Assembly (NCBI RefSeq): GCF_004116385.1
Contig: NZ_PEIB01000025.1
Span: 1-64,000 of the forward strand
Reading direction: 5' to 3'
DNA: 64,000 nt
Origin: Veronia nyctiphanis
GTDB taxonomy: Bacteria; Pseudomonadota; Gammaproteobacteria; Enterobacterales; Vibrionaceae
Shown here: piece after piece, positions 53,005 through 64,000 of the stretch
How positions within the stretch are numbered: position 1 is the stretch's first letter
Layout: each line of letters begins with the position of its first letter
Notes under the pieces: model-generated
What the model saw: the letters and a program-made list of their open reading frames with translations, nothing else
What the model was told of the DNA's origin: nothing
Database searches by the model: none
Position numbers and translations under genes: made by a program

Positions 53005-53160
53005 GGTTTCTACCTTATTACTGATCAGTTTTTAGGTTTTGTTAACCCGACGTGGGACTGTTCGTCCGACGCCTCTCAACAAAGAGGCCGGATTGTAATC
53101 ACTGGCTGATGATTAGTCAATCATAAACCCGTGGGTTGTTATCCAGTCTCCGGGCGCGCA

Positions 53161-53188
53161 ATTATACGGTTAACGAAAATAAGCGCAA
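53161..53188 (-). promoter_or_regulatory. rpmH operon promoter
   Basis: Minus-strand -35 TTGCGC (53183-53188), 16-bp spacer and perfect -10 TATAAT (53161-53166) followed by GCGCGC, a G+C discriminator typical of ribosomal-protein promoters. Confidence 0.78.
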
Positions 53189-53436
53189 GGATCCTTCGCC
53201 GATCGGGCCTTTAGCGTGCTGTGAATTTTTTGTGATCAATTAATGTGTAACTGTGAATTGATCCACGTTGTCTGATCATTTTTCGTCGATCTGTCGAGTC
53301 GGTAGGCCCCAAGAGAATGTGGGTGATATTTCATCTTTGTGTGATCGTGGATCTTAAATTGATGGCGATCTAGGAATAAAACTGTGAGTAATTAGAGGGA
53401 ATTCTGTGTCCTAATGACCCATTTTTGTGTGAAGTG

Positions 53437-53445
53437 TGTGTATAA
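53437..53445 (-). promoter_or_regulatory. DnaA box in the dnaA promoter region
   Basis: TGTGTATAA is the reverse complement of TTATACACA, matching TTATNCACA, 107 bp upstream of the dnaA start. It suggests dnaA autoregulation as in E. coli (inference). Confidence 0.75.
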
Positions 53446-53552
53446 CTTCGATCTTATTCACCGATAGAGGGATCTTGGCGCTAGCTATCCGCTGGCGAGC
53501 GGTATAAAATTAACCCCCTTTTCAGAAACTTTTTATGAGTGTGGAGTCAGAC

Positions 53553-54940
53553 GTGTCATCTTCGCTTTGGTTGCAGTGCCTTCAGCGCCTTCAGGAAGAT
53601 CTTCCTGCAACAGAATTTAGCATGTGGGTTCGACCGCTTCAGGCGGAGTTGAATGACAATACCCTGACATTGTTTGCCCCAAACCGATTTGTATTGGATT
53701 GGGTGCGTGACAAGTACCTCAATAGCATTAACCAGCTGTTGAATGAGTTCTGTGGTGTTGATATTCCCATGTTGCGTTTTGAAGTCGGCAGTAAGCTATT
53801 GCTGCCACGGCGCCACCCAACATTCCGAGCACGGCAGCGCCTGTGGCACCTGCGGTGGAAAAACCAGTGGGCAGAACATGGGAGCCTGCGCCGTCACCTG
53901 TGCAATCTGATGTTAATCACCGCTCAAATGTGAACCCGAAACACCAGTTTGTTAACTTCGTTGAAGGTAAGTCTAACCAACTCGCACTTGCAGCAGCGCG
54001 TCAGGTAGCTGATAACCCCGGTGCAGCGTATAACCCGCTTTTCCTTTATGGTGGAACAGGCCTCGGTAAAACTCACTTATTGCATGCCGTGGGCAATGCC
54101 ATAAGCGATCGCAAAAAAGATGCCCGCGTTGTGTACATGCACTCTGAGCGTTTTGTTCAGGATATGGTCAAAGCGCTGCAAAATAATGCCATTGAGGAAT
54201 TCAAGCGGTATTACCGGAGTGTCGATGCACTGCTTATCGATGACATCCAATTCTTTGCCAATAAAGAACGGTCTCAGGAAGAGTTTTTCCACACTTTTAA
54301 TGCATTGCTCGAGGGCAATCAGCAAATTATTCTCACCTCAGACCGCTATCCAAAAGAAATCAGTGGGGTAGAGGACAGGCTAAAATCCCGTTTTGGTTGG
54401 GGTCTGACGGTGGCGATTGAACCACCTGAGCTGGAAACCCGTGTTGCGATTTTGATGAAAAAAGCAGAAGACCACTCCATTCGTCTGCCCGACGAAGTGG
54501 CATTTTTTATCGCCAAGCGCCTGCGTTCAAATGTTCGTGAGCTTGAAGGTGCGTTAAATAGGGTAATAGCGAACGCTAACTTCACTGGTCGTGCGATCAC
54601 CATCGATTTTGTGCGTGAAGCTCTCCGTGACTTGCTTGCTTTGCAAGAGAAGCTTGTGACGATTGATAACATCCAAAAGACGGTCGCCGAGTATTACAAA
54701 ATTAAGATGGCAGACTTGCTGTCAAAACGTCGCAGCCGTTCAGTCGCGCGTCCTCGTCAGGTCGCGATGGCACTTTCAAAGGAACTGACAAACCACAGTC
54801 TCCCAGAGATCGGAGACGCATTTGGTGGCAGAGACCACACAACCGTGCTTCATGCCTGCAGAAAAATTGAACAACTGCGGGAAGAGAGCCACGATATAAA
54901 AGAAGACTATTCAAACCTCATTCGGACCTTGTCATCCTAA
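53553..54940 (+). CDS. dnaA: Chromosomal replication initiator DnaA (frame broken by a 1-base loss)
   Basis: It binds oriC and unwinds it. I choose GTG 53553 ([14 protein letters not shown], read as Met) because GGAG lies 6 bp upstream and Vibrio DnaA starts this way; an in-frame ATG at 53535 is an alternative. Domain I gives [17 protein letters not shown]; the frame breaks at 53796, where AAG|CTATTG should read AAGCCTATTG. The other frame then gives the linker, Walker [17 protein letters not shown] (about 167), the [20 protein letters not shown] region and the domain IV motif [19 protein letters not shown]. Repaired length is 462. Confidence 0.95.
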
Positions 54941-54941
54941 T

Positions 54942-56042
54942 ATGAAATTTTCTCTCAGCCGTGAATTATTATTGAAGCCGCTCCAGCAGGTCGCAGGTGC
55001 GATCAGTGGACGGCCATCACTGCCAATCCTGGGTAATATATTACTCAAAGTGGAAGGCGGTGAGTTAACACTTACTTGTACTGACCACGAGGTTGAGCTT
55101 ATCGCACGTATCGCAGTCGATGCCGATGCGGTTGAAGGCGCAATTACTGTGCCATCGCGTAAGTTTCTTGATATTTGCCGCGGTTTACCGAGCGAAGCGT
55201 CAATCTCCTTTTCTGTCGAAGGGGACAGGGTGTTAATTCGTTCTGGACGCAGTCGCTTCACCCTTTCTACTTTGCCAGCTGACGACTTTCCAAACATTGA
55301 AGATTGGCAAAGCGATATCGATTTGACGTTGACACAGGGTGCGCTGCGTCAGCTGATTGAACGTACGCATTTTTCAATGGCCAATCAGGATGTCCGTTAT
55401 TATTTAAACGGCATGCAGCTGCAAACAGAAGGGGAAACACTGCGTTCAGTGGCGACAGATGGTCACCGACTTGCGATTGCCGAAGTTCGCCTGGATACTG
55501 CGGTCGACATCAAGCAAGTGATTGTGCCACGTAAGGGTATTACCGAATTAATGCGCTTATTGGATGAGCCCGATGAAGTTGTCGTGTTGCAGGTCGGCGA
55601 GTCGAATATCCGTGCTGAACTTAGCCAGTATGTGTTTACATCAAAGCTTGTTGATGGGCGCTTTCCTGATTATCGCCGTGTGTTACCGCAAGGCGCTGAG
55701 CAAGTCATGCTCGCGGATTGTGAGATACTAAGGCAGGCACTCAGTCGTGCAGCTATTCTTTCCAACGAGCGCTTTCGTAGCGTGACTATGAATGTAAGTA
55801 ATGGCTTACTTCGTATTTCTGCCAATAACCCTGAACAGGAAGAAGCGGAAGAGCTGGTAGATGTGGATTATCAGGGCGAAGAGATCGAGATTGGTTTTAA
55901 TATCGGCTATGTGTTGGATGTGCTTAATACACTTAAATGCCAAAATGTTCGCTTCTCAATGAAAGAAAGCGCCTCTGCTGCGCTAATCGAAGATTGTGAT
56001 AATGAAGATGCCATGTATGTGGTGATGCCACACCGTCTCTAA
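54942..56042 (+). CDS. dnaN: DNA polymerase III beta sliding clamp
   Basis: 366 residues, as in E. coli. [35 protein letters not shown] begins the first of three clamp domains; the C-terminus ends YVVMPHRL. It starts one base after the dnaA stop and is followed by recF after one base, so the three genes are tightly coupled. Intact. Confidence 0.98.
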   Translation: MKFSLSRELLLKPLQQVAGAISGRPSLPILGNILLKVEGGELTLTCTDHEVELIARIAVDADAVEGAITVPSRKFLDICRGLPSEASISFSVEGDRVLIRSGRSRFTLSTLPADDFPNIEDWQSDIDLTLTQGALRQLIERTHFSMANQDVRYYLNGMQLQTEGETLRSVATDGHRLAIAEVRLDTAVDIKQVIVPRKGITELMRLLDEPDEVVVLQVGESNIRAELSQYVFTSKLVDGRFPDYRRVLPQGAEQVMLADCEILRQALSRAAILSNERFRSVTMNVSNGLLRISANNPEQEEAEELVDVDYQGEEIEIGFNIGYVLDVLNTLKCQNVRFSMKESASAALIEDCDNEDAMYVVMPHRL

Positions 56043-56043
56043 T

Positions 56044-57106
56044 ATGACGTTGTCCCGTTTAACGATACATGATCTGAGAAATATCGAAGCCTGTGACTTT
56101 AGCCTGTCATCAGGCTTCAACTTTCTTATTGGTGCCAATGGCAGCGGAAAAACCAGTGTATTAGAAGCTATATACTACCTTGGTCATGGCCGCTCATTTC
56201 GCAGTCAGCTGACGGGGAGGGTGATCCGCCATCAGCAGGATAGTCTTACCGTTCATGGACGCGTCAGTCAGTCCGGTGCTTTGTTGCCTGTGGGCCTCCG
56301 TAAACACCGCGATGGTACTACTGACGTTAAAATTGGCGAAGAAAAGGGCCAAAAGCTATTTCAGCTTGCTGAAATACTGCCCATGCAACTCATTACGCCT
56401 GAAGGCTTTGAGCTTTTAACCGGCGGGCCTAAATGCCGTCGTCCATTTATTGACTGGGGAGTGTTTCATGTGGAACAGACGTTTTATGCGTGCTGGTCTC
56501 GTGTTAAACGCCTAACCAAACAGCGCAACGCCCTGTTGAAGACGGCTAAAAGTTATCGCGAACTGAGTTATTGGGACGCTGAGTTAGTTCCTCTTTGTAC
56601 TCAGATAGATATGTGGCGCAGAGCTACGTTGAAAAACTGTCTGAGCGTGTTGAGACACTTTGCCGGGCGTTTCTGCCTGAATACGAAATTACACTGTCTT
56701 ATTCCCGTGGGTGGGAAAAAGACGCTGATTATGCCGAGTTATTAAGAGATAACTTTTCGCGTGATCAGCAATTGGGCTACACAGTCAGTGGCCCGCACAA
56801 AGCTGATCTTCGTCTACGTGTCTCGGGGACTCCCGTTGAAGATGTATTGTCTCGAGGGCAGTTAAAACTGCTTGTCTGTGCATTACGTTTGGCGCAGGGA
56901 CTTCAGCTTACAGAAGATACTAACAAGCAAGTATCTACCTTATTGATGATTTTGCGTCTGAGCTCGACAGTAGCCGCAGAGCGTTGCTTGCTGAGCAACT
57001 CAAAATAACAGGCGCACAGGTCTTTGTCAGTGCGATTAGTGCTGATCAGTCGCTGAAATGTGCGACGAAAATAGTAAGATGTTTGTTGTCGAAAACGGTA
57101 AAATAA
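56044..57106 (+). CDS. recF: DNA replication and repair protein RecF (two 1-base losses)
   Basis: An SMC-like ATPase acting with RecO/RecR at gaps. Walker [21 protein letters not shown] (about residue 30) is in the first part. Frame breaks near 56622 (AGA|GCTACG, probably AGAGGCTACG or AGAAGCTACG) and near 56930 (CAA|GTATC). Repair gives [23 protein letters not shown], the ABC signature [18 protein letters not shown] and Walker [12 protein letters not shown], ending at TAA 57104-57106. Repaired length is about 354. I read both as sequencing errors. Confidence 0.93.
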
Positions 57107-59553
<2,447 letters not shown>

Positions 59554-59578
59554 TGTTTGACCTCGTGTTTAACTTTGA

Positions 59579-59608
59579 GAAAAACGTCGCATCGCGACGT
59601 TTTTTTTT
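59579..59608 (+). terminator. Terminator of the dnaA-dnaN-recF-gyrB operon
   Basis: A 10-bp perfect stem AAAACGTCGC/GCGACGTTTT with an ATC loop and a long T tail (T9), 27 bp after the gyrB stop. Confidence 0.95.
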
Positions 59609-60038
59609 CGAAAAGTAATTATTTGATATGCTTTTTGTTGTGTATTTACCCATTAGTTTCTTTCAGGTATCCCTTCAACATCCATTTTAGACAAATCGTT
59701 CAAACGTCTACTTTTGCATATTTATTTCATAAAAACAGAAACTTACTGAAGGTCCGTTTGAAGTATCGTTTGCCAGTGTCTTAGTACTGGTTTGTATATT
59801 AAGTATCTGTTATTTAATGGTTTCTAATTTGACTACGATGGGTGTCACTTGCTAAAACGTACTCAGCATTACTTGGCCTTGTATTGAGAACTACTCAGCC
59901 AATAAGTAACTGCTATGTAAATATCGTCTGTTATAGCTAAAGCAAAAATGCGAGTCGTTTTAGTTATCGCATAAGATATTTATTAATGGTTCCAAGACAT
60001 CTGAAATCCATCTTTAGGTCATAACAGACCTCTCAAGC

Positions 60039-60071
60039 AAGGAGAAATAGTTTTTATTTCTCCTTTTTTTT
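60039..60071 (+). terminator. Orphan intrinsic terminator (possible small-RNA 3' end)
   Basis: Stem AAGGAGAAAT/ATTTCTCCTT with a 6-nt loop and a run of T residues, reading rightward. No gene on the + strand lies within 480 bp upstream except gyrB, which already has its own terminator. The poly-U end is what Hfq-dependent sRNAs usually have. Confidence 0.75.
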
Positions 60072-60179
60072 CTTCATCTGTGTGAAAAGTTGAACAGGTA
60101 CAGGTGTCATTCTTCTCAGATTTCACACAGCATATGATTGACATGTAAGTTTATGATTTATATATTTTTTAAATAGAAA

Positions 60180-60209
60180 GCGGCCATGTTTCACGTGAAA
60201 CATGACCGC
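60180..60209 (-). terminator. Inverted repeat around parS, possible avtA terminator
   Basis: parS site 1 is the core of a 30-bp inverted repeat with 15-nt arms and one mismatched position. In RNA read from the minus strand that position is a G-U pair, so the hairpin is complete, and it is followed by TTTCTATTT. It lies 27 bp beyond the avtA stop and could double as its terminator, though it has almost no loop. Confidence 0.5.
60187..60202. promoter_or_regulatory. parS: parS centromere site 1
   Basis: TGTTTCACGTGAAACA, the perfect 16-bp chromosomal parS palindrome bound by ParB. It lies about 13 kb from oriC and 17 kb from parAB. Confidence 0.96.
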
Positions 60210-60235
60210 AAAATAGAGAATAAACTACTTTATGA

Positions 60236-61483
60236 TTAGTTATTGTAGAGGGCTGAAATTTCTGTCGCTAAAATCTCAATACCCCGCTCAAGAACGGATT
60301 CATCTTGTACATAATTCATTCTGATGCACTGACGCCCATGTTCCCACCCATCTTCCAGTCCAACAAAGAAGTACTCTCCTGGCACAATAAGAAGTCCTTG
60401 ATCTTTAAGGCGACGATAGAGCTCTTTGGTGGTTATAGGTAATTCTTCAAACCACAACCACAAAAACATCGCCCCTTCAGGCTTGTGAATTTTGAAGCGG
60501 CTATCTCTGATTGATTGTTGAAGTAGTCTTACTGCAAATTCTGATTTGGCCTTGTAAAACGGCTTTATGATATTCTCACTAAGATTTAATATGTCACCTG
60601 TTTTAACCAGTTCAAGGCCCACTGCAGGTCCAAGGCTTCCTGGTGAAAGGCTAATAATGCCGTTCAAATTTGTCAGTGCCTGTATAACTTCTTCATTCGC
60701 TACTATGATACCGCAACGTAAACCCGGTAACCCGAGCTTAGATAGGCTAGAACACAAGATGGTGTTACCATTCCAAAATGGCGTTACCGATTCGAAAATG
60801 ATATTGGGAAAGGGCACTCCATAAGCATTGTCTATGATGAGCGGTACGCCGTTGTCTCTGGCGAGCTTGTCCAGCTTGGCAATTTCGTCGTCTGTGAGTA
60901 CATTACCCGTCGGGTTCGTAGGTCTCGACGCACAAATAGCACCTACAGATTTATCCACCTCCAGTGCATCAAAATCAACATGATATTTGAACTGGCGCTC
61001 TGGAAGAAATTCAATCTCCGGCCTATAGCTTATGAACATATCAGCGGATACACCCGAATCCCCATAGCCGATATATTCAGGTGCTAGGGGTAGCAATATT
61101 TTCTTCTTGCTACCGTCTGGGAACTCACCCGCAAACAAATTGAATAGATAGAAGAATGCAGACTGACTACCATTGGTTAGCATAATATTTTTACTTGAAA
61201 TATCCCAGCCATAGGTATTTTTGAATAAGTCTGCCAGTGCTTCTATAAACTCATTCTTGCCCTGAGGACCATCATAATTGGCCATGGCTTTTACTAGGGA
61301 GCCGTTGGCTAAAAGCTTGCTTGAAATTTTCTCGAACTCAGAAAGCATCTCTGGGATTTGCGCGGGGTTACCACCACCTAGCATGATGGTATCAGGGTTT
61401 CTTAACCCTTCATTTAGATCATCCATGAGTTGGGTGATCCCGGAGTACTGAGTAAACTTCTTTCCGAATTTCGATATCTGCAT
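60236..61483 (-). CDS. avtA: Valine-pyruvate aminotransferase AvtA
   Basis: 415 residues. A fold-I PLP transaminase exchanging amino groups between valine or alanine and 2-oxo acids. GGGNPAQIPEM, MANYDGPQGKNEFIEALA, SRPTNPTGNVLTDDE, and the PLP-Lys motif SSLSKLGLPGLRCG (about residue 245) are present, with the PGEYFFVGL and HGRQCIRMNYVQ C-terminal segments. It lies between two parS sites. Functionally it complements the ilv operon 32 kb away. Confidence 0.93.
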   Translation of the reverse strand: MQISKFGKKFTQYSGITQLMDDLNEGLRNPDTIMLGGGNPAQIPEMLSEFEKISSKLLANGSLVKAMANYDGPQGKNEFIEALADLFKNTYGWDISSKNIMLTNGSQSAFFYLFNLFAGEFPDGSKKKILLPLAPEYIGYGDSGVSADMFISYRPEIEFLPERQFKYHVDFDALEVDKSVGAICASRPTNPTGNVLTDDEIAKLDKLARDNGVPLIIDNAYGVPFPNIIFESVTPFWNGNTILCSSLSKLGLPGLRCGIIVANEEVIQALTNLNGIISLSPGSLGPAVGLELVKTGDILNLSENIIKPFYKAKSEFAVRLLQQSIRDSRFKIHKPEGAMFLWLWFEELPITTKELYRRLKDQGLLIVPGEYFFVGLEDGWEHGRQCIRMNYVQDESVLERGIEILATEISALYNN

Positions 61484-61641
61484 TGCGTCCGAGCCTTAAA
61501 ATGCAACTAAACTGCTGGTGGACTCAACAACATACATTAAAAAACATCTGATTTGAATGTCATCAATACTGAAATTTTAGCATTATTTTCTGGGTGTAAA
61601 TGGGTAGGCAGAAATAGTGGAGTAGCGGTTAAATATGGATG

Positions 61642-61657
61642 TGTTTCACGTGAAACA
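61642..61657. promoter_or_regulatory. parS: parS centromere site 2
   Basis: A second perfect TGTTTCACGTGAAACA, 1,455 bp from site 1, in the 227-bp gap between avtA and glyS, about 14.6 kb from oriC. Confidence 0.96.
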
Positions 61658-61660
61658 TGA

Positions 61661-61688
61661 GATAAAAAACCCCGCTAGTGCGGGGTTT
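61661..61688 (-). terminator. Terminator of glyQS
   Basis: A 9-bp perfect stem AAACCCCGC/GCGGGGTTT with a 4-nt loop; on the minus strand it runs into TTTTTTATC, 23 bp beyond the glyS stop. Confidence 0.93.
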
Positions 61689-61710
61689 GTATTGGAGAAT
61701 TGAGCGTAAG

Positions 61711-63777
61711 TTACTTTTGCAACAGCGAAATATCGGCAACGTTCATAAACTGTTGACGAAGCGTGCTCAGCAGAGTCAGGCGATTAACTTTCAATGCCTC
61801 GTCGTCTGCCATTACCATGACATTGTCAAAAAAGTTATCGACGGATTCACGAAGCTTGGCAAGCTCAGTTAACGCCTTCTGATAATCTCTGTCTGCAAAT
61901 ACTGACTGAAGTGAAGTAACAACATCTGCGACGTCATTTGCCAATGCTTTCTCTGCGTCTTCAATTAGAAGGGAGGTATCAACTGCTGTTGGAAGTTGGC
62001 CTTCAAACTTGGCGAGGATGTTACCCACACGCTTATTCGCAGCGGCTAATGACTCAGCTTCATCAAGGCCGCGGAAGTGCGTAACCGCCTTCACTCGCTT
62101 ATCAAAATCTGTAGGCTGTGTAGGGCGCTGAGCTAATACCGCCTGAATCACATCAACACTATGACCTTCGTCTTGATACCATGCACGGAATCGACCGAGC
62201 ATGAATTCAAATACGTCTGACTCTACGTTGTCATTTGTCAGTCTATCGCCCAGTAGCGTGCGGGCCTGACCGATTAACTCAACGAGGTCTAAATCAAAGT
62301 TGTTCTCGACAATAATGCGAAGTACACCAAGCGACGCACGACGAAGTGCAAACGGGTCACTGCCTTTTGGCGCTTGTCCGATACCAAAGATACCGACGAT
62401 CGTATCAAGTTTATCGGCCATTGCGACTGCTGAAGAGACTTTCGATGATGGTAGCGTATCGCCCGCAAAGCGTGGCATGTAGTGCTCATTCAACGCCAGT
62501 GCAACATCCTCTTTTTCACCATCATGACGCGCATAGTGCATGCCCATAACACCCTGGGTATCGGTAAATTCAAATACCATGGATGTCATCAAATCACACT
62601 TACACAGCAGGCCTGCACGTTTTGTATTATCAATATCACCGCCAATTTTGTCAGCTATAAATGCTGCTAGCTCGGTGATCCTGTCCGTCTTGTCTTTGAT
62701 GGTACCCAACTGCTTTTGGAAAACCGCTTTTTCAAGTTCTGGCAACCGGGCAATCAAAGGGCTCTTGCGGTCGGTATTGAAGAAGAACTCTGCGTCAGCA
62801 AGGCGAGGGCGGACAACCTTCTCATTACCTTCGATAACATGGCGAGGCTCTTTAGATTCAATATTAGAAACGAAGATAAAGTTCGGCAGAAGAGCTTTGT
62901 TGCTGTCGTATACAGGGAAGTACTTCTGGTCGCCTTTCATGGTGTAAACCAAGGCTTCGGCAGGTACCTTGAGGAATTCAGGCTCAAACTTTGCTGTGAG
63001 AACAACAGGCCATTCAACCAGCGAGGTGACTTCTTCTACTAAGTCATCTTCAAGGTCTGCTGTACCGCCAACTGCATCAGCGGCTTTCTTGGCATCAGCA
63101 ATAATGATGGCTTTTCGGGCATCGTAATCGGCCATTACTTTGCCACGCTCTTCGAGCAGCGCTGGGTATTGTTCAGCAGAGTCAATCATAAACTCTTGCT
63201 CACCCATGAATCGGTGGCCACGGATAGTACGTGCTGATGCCACACCCAATATTTGGCCTTCTACCAACACATCACCTAACAGGATCGTCAGTGTTTTTAC
63301 TGGGCGGATAAATTGCGTATCCTTGTCACCCCAACGCATTGGCTTAGCGATAGGGAGTTTAGCCAGTGCATTGGCTGCCAAGTCGATAACAATATCTTTG
63401 GTTTTTTGGCCTTTGACTTCTTGCTTAAACAGAAGCCACTCACCTTTATCGGTGACCAAGCGCTCTGCTTGCTCTACCGTAATACCATTGCCTCTGGCCC
63501 AGCCTTGCGCAGCTTTGGTTGGGTTTCCATCTCCGTCAAAGGCGACAGATATAGCAGGGCCTCGTTTCTCAACAACTTTGTCAGCTTGCGATTCTGCAAG
63601 CTGAGAGACTCTAAGTGCAAGACGGCGAGGGGAGGCATACCATTGAATGCCTTCATGGGTAAGACTTGCCGATTTTAGCTCACTTTCGAAGTTCGCGGAA
63701 AATGCTTCAGCAAGCGTACGAAGTTGCGTTGGTGGTAACTCTTCCGTTCCGAGTTCGATTAGAAATTCTTTAGTCAT
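61711..63777 (-). CDS. glyS: Glycine-tRNA ligase beta subunit
   Basis: 688 residues. It forms an alpha2beta2 enzyme with GlyQ to charge tRNA-Gly. [26 protein letters not shown] at the start, [20 protein letters not shown], an HD-type central domain ([24 protein letters not shown]) and a C-terminal anticodon-binding-like domain ([23 protein letters not shown]) match the family. It lies 14 bp after glyQ. Confidence 0.97.
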   Translation of the reverse strand: MTKEFLIELGTEELPPTQLRTLAEAFSANFESELKSASLTHEGIQWYASPRRLALRVSQLAESQADKVVEKRGPAISVAFDGDGNPTKAAQGWARGNGITVEQAERLVTDKGEWLLFKQEVKGQKTKDIVIDLAANALAKLPIAKPMRWGDKDTQFIRPVKTLTILLGDVLVEGQILGVASARTIRGHRFMGEQEFMIDSAEQYPALLEERGKVMADYDARKAIIIADAKKAADAVGGTADLEDDLVEEVTSLVEWPVVLTAKFEPEFLKVPAEALVYTMKGDQKYFPVYDSNKALLPNFIFVSNIESKEPRHVIEGNEKVVRPRLADAEFFFNTDRKSPLIARLPELEKAVFQKQLGTIKDKTDRITELAAFIADKIGGDIDNTKRAGLLCKCDLMTSMVFEFTDTQGVMGMHYARHDGEKEDVALALNEHYMPRFAGDTLPSSKVSSAVAMADKLDTIVGIFGIGQAPKGSDPFALRRASLGVLRIIVENNFDLDLVELIGQARTLLGDRLTNDNVESDVFEFMLGRFRAWYQDEGHSVDVIQAVLAQRPTQPTDFDKRVKAVTHFRGLDEAESLAAANKRVGNILAKFEGQLPTAVDTSLLIEDAEKALANDVADVVTSLQSVFADRDYQKALTELAKLRESVDNFFDNVMVMADDEALKVNRLTLLSTLRQQFMNVADISLLQK

Positions 63778-63791
63778 AGTGTCGCGTCCCC

Positions 63792-64000
63792 TTACGCCTC
63801 ATTCTCGGTCTTTTTACACATAGGGAAGCCGAGTGCTTCGCGTGATGCGTAGTAAGCTTCAGCCACTGATTTAGTCAGGTTTCTGATGCGAAGGATATAG
63901 CGTTGACGTTCGGTAACCGAAATTGCCTTGCGGGCATCTAATAAGTTAAACGCGTGCCCTGCCTTTAGGATCCGCTCATAAGCGGGAAGGGGTAAAGGCT
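63792..64000 (-). CDS. glyQ: Glycine-tRNA ligase alpha subunit, C-terminal part (runs off the right edge)
   Basis: The last 68 codons of glyQ. The reading [20 protein letters not shown] and [20 protein letters not shown] before the TAA is diagnostic of the GlyQ C-terminus. The rest lies to the right of the window. Confidence 0.96.
   Translation of the reverse strand, partial: PLPLPAYERILKAGHAFNLLDARKAISVTERQRYILRIRNLTKSVAEAYYASREALGFPMCKKTENEA

Larger units (their letters stand above)
53005..53552. other. 548-bp rpmH-dnaA divergent regulatory region
   Basis: No gene. It holds the rpmH promoter (53161-53188), a perfect DnaA box (53437-53445) and near matches to DnaA boxes around 53240-53260 and 53453-53461. 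It is rich in GATC sites. A -10-like TATAAA at 53503-53508 could serve dnaA, but its -35 is poor. Confidence 0.8.
59554..60235. other. 682-bp A/T-rich intergenic region after gyrB
   Basis: No credible protein gene on either strand. It holds the gyrB terminator, a second, orphan + strand terminator at 60039-60071, and a parS-containing inverted repeat at 60180-60209 next to the avtA stop. The 430 bp between the two terminators may contain a small RNA gene; a TTGACT at about 59829 is a possible but weak -35. Confidence 0.6.

Overview
This window is the replication-origin neighbourhood of a gammaproteobacterial main chromosome, almost certainly from the Vibrionaceae. A Grimontia/Enterovibrio/Photobacterium-type species is my best guess; the genus is inference. 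The evidence is the gene order (mnmG-oriC-mioC, rpmH-dnaA-dnaN-recF-gyrB, parAB-atpIBEFHAGDC-glmU), the Vibrio-like order yrdA-aroE-hemF-tsaC / purEK / smg-dprA / def-fmt-rsmB-trkA-trkH, and the 16S 5' end. It is core genome throughout: I see no insertion sequence, prophage, CRISPR array, toxin-antitoxin or defence island.

Layout. 0-0.8 kb: 5' end of a 16S gene reading leftward, with its leader and P1/P2 promoters. 0.8-9.1 kb: yrdA, yrdB, aroE, hemF, tsaC, purEK behind a PurR operator, a zinc-ribbon protein, smg, dprA and a LysM protein. 9.2-15.6 kb: def-fmt-rsmB, trkA-trkH and trhA. 16.2-22.1 kb: ccoG, srkA-dsbA, a PlsC-type acyltransferase and comM. 22.2-28.8 kb: ilvL-ilvG-ilvM-ilvE-ilvD-ilvA with a readable attenuator. 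28.8-29.8 kb: two related XRE-family regulators. 30.1-32.8 kb: a DeoR-type regulator with glmS. 33.0-33.7 kb: seven tRNA genes in one transcription unit. 33.9-42.3 kb: glmU and the nine-gene ATP synthase operon. 42.5-46.8 kb: parB, parA, rsmG, mnmG. 46.85-47.14 kb: oriC. 47.2-53.0 kb: mioC, a membrane GGDEF-like protein, mnmE, yidC, yidD, rnpA, rpmH. 53.5-59.6 kb: dnaA-dnaN-recF-gyrB reading right. 60.2-64 kb: avtA, flanked by two perfect parS sites, then glyS and the end of glyQ.

How it works together. The window holds a complete origin module: DnaA and its binding sites, a Dam-site-rich oriC, the clamp, RecF, GyrB, and a full ParA-ParB-parS segregation system with parS 13-15 kb from oriC. 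Growth-linked operons (rRNA, tRNA, ATP synthase, L34, YidC) sit around it. Many of those left of oriC read left, and the dnaA operon right of it reads right, so both are co-directional with the forks. The branched-chain amino acid operon and avtA feed Val/Ile/Leu synthesis; glmS and glmU feed UDP-GlcNAc for the envelope.

Main caution. At least 14 one-base losses break the frames of 11 conserved genes: dprA, trkH, ilvA, glmS, glmU (two), atpD, parB, mnmG (two), dnaA, recF (two) and gyrB. All have the same sign, most fit a shortened G, C, A or T run, and several hit essential genes, so I read them as sequencing errors rather than pseudogenes. I annotate these genes across the break. I found no convincing new system. 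The best leads are a GGDEF-domain protein with a ruined active-site motif beside oriC, an orphan terminator downstream of gyrB that may end a small RNA, a parS site built into the avtA terminator, and a 43-codon Pro/Arg-rich candidate ORF upstream of ccoG.
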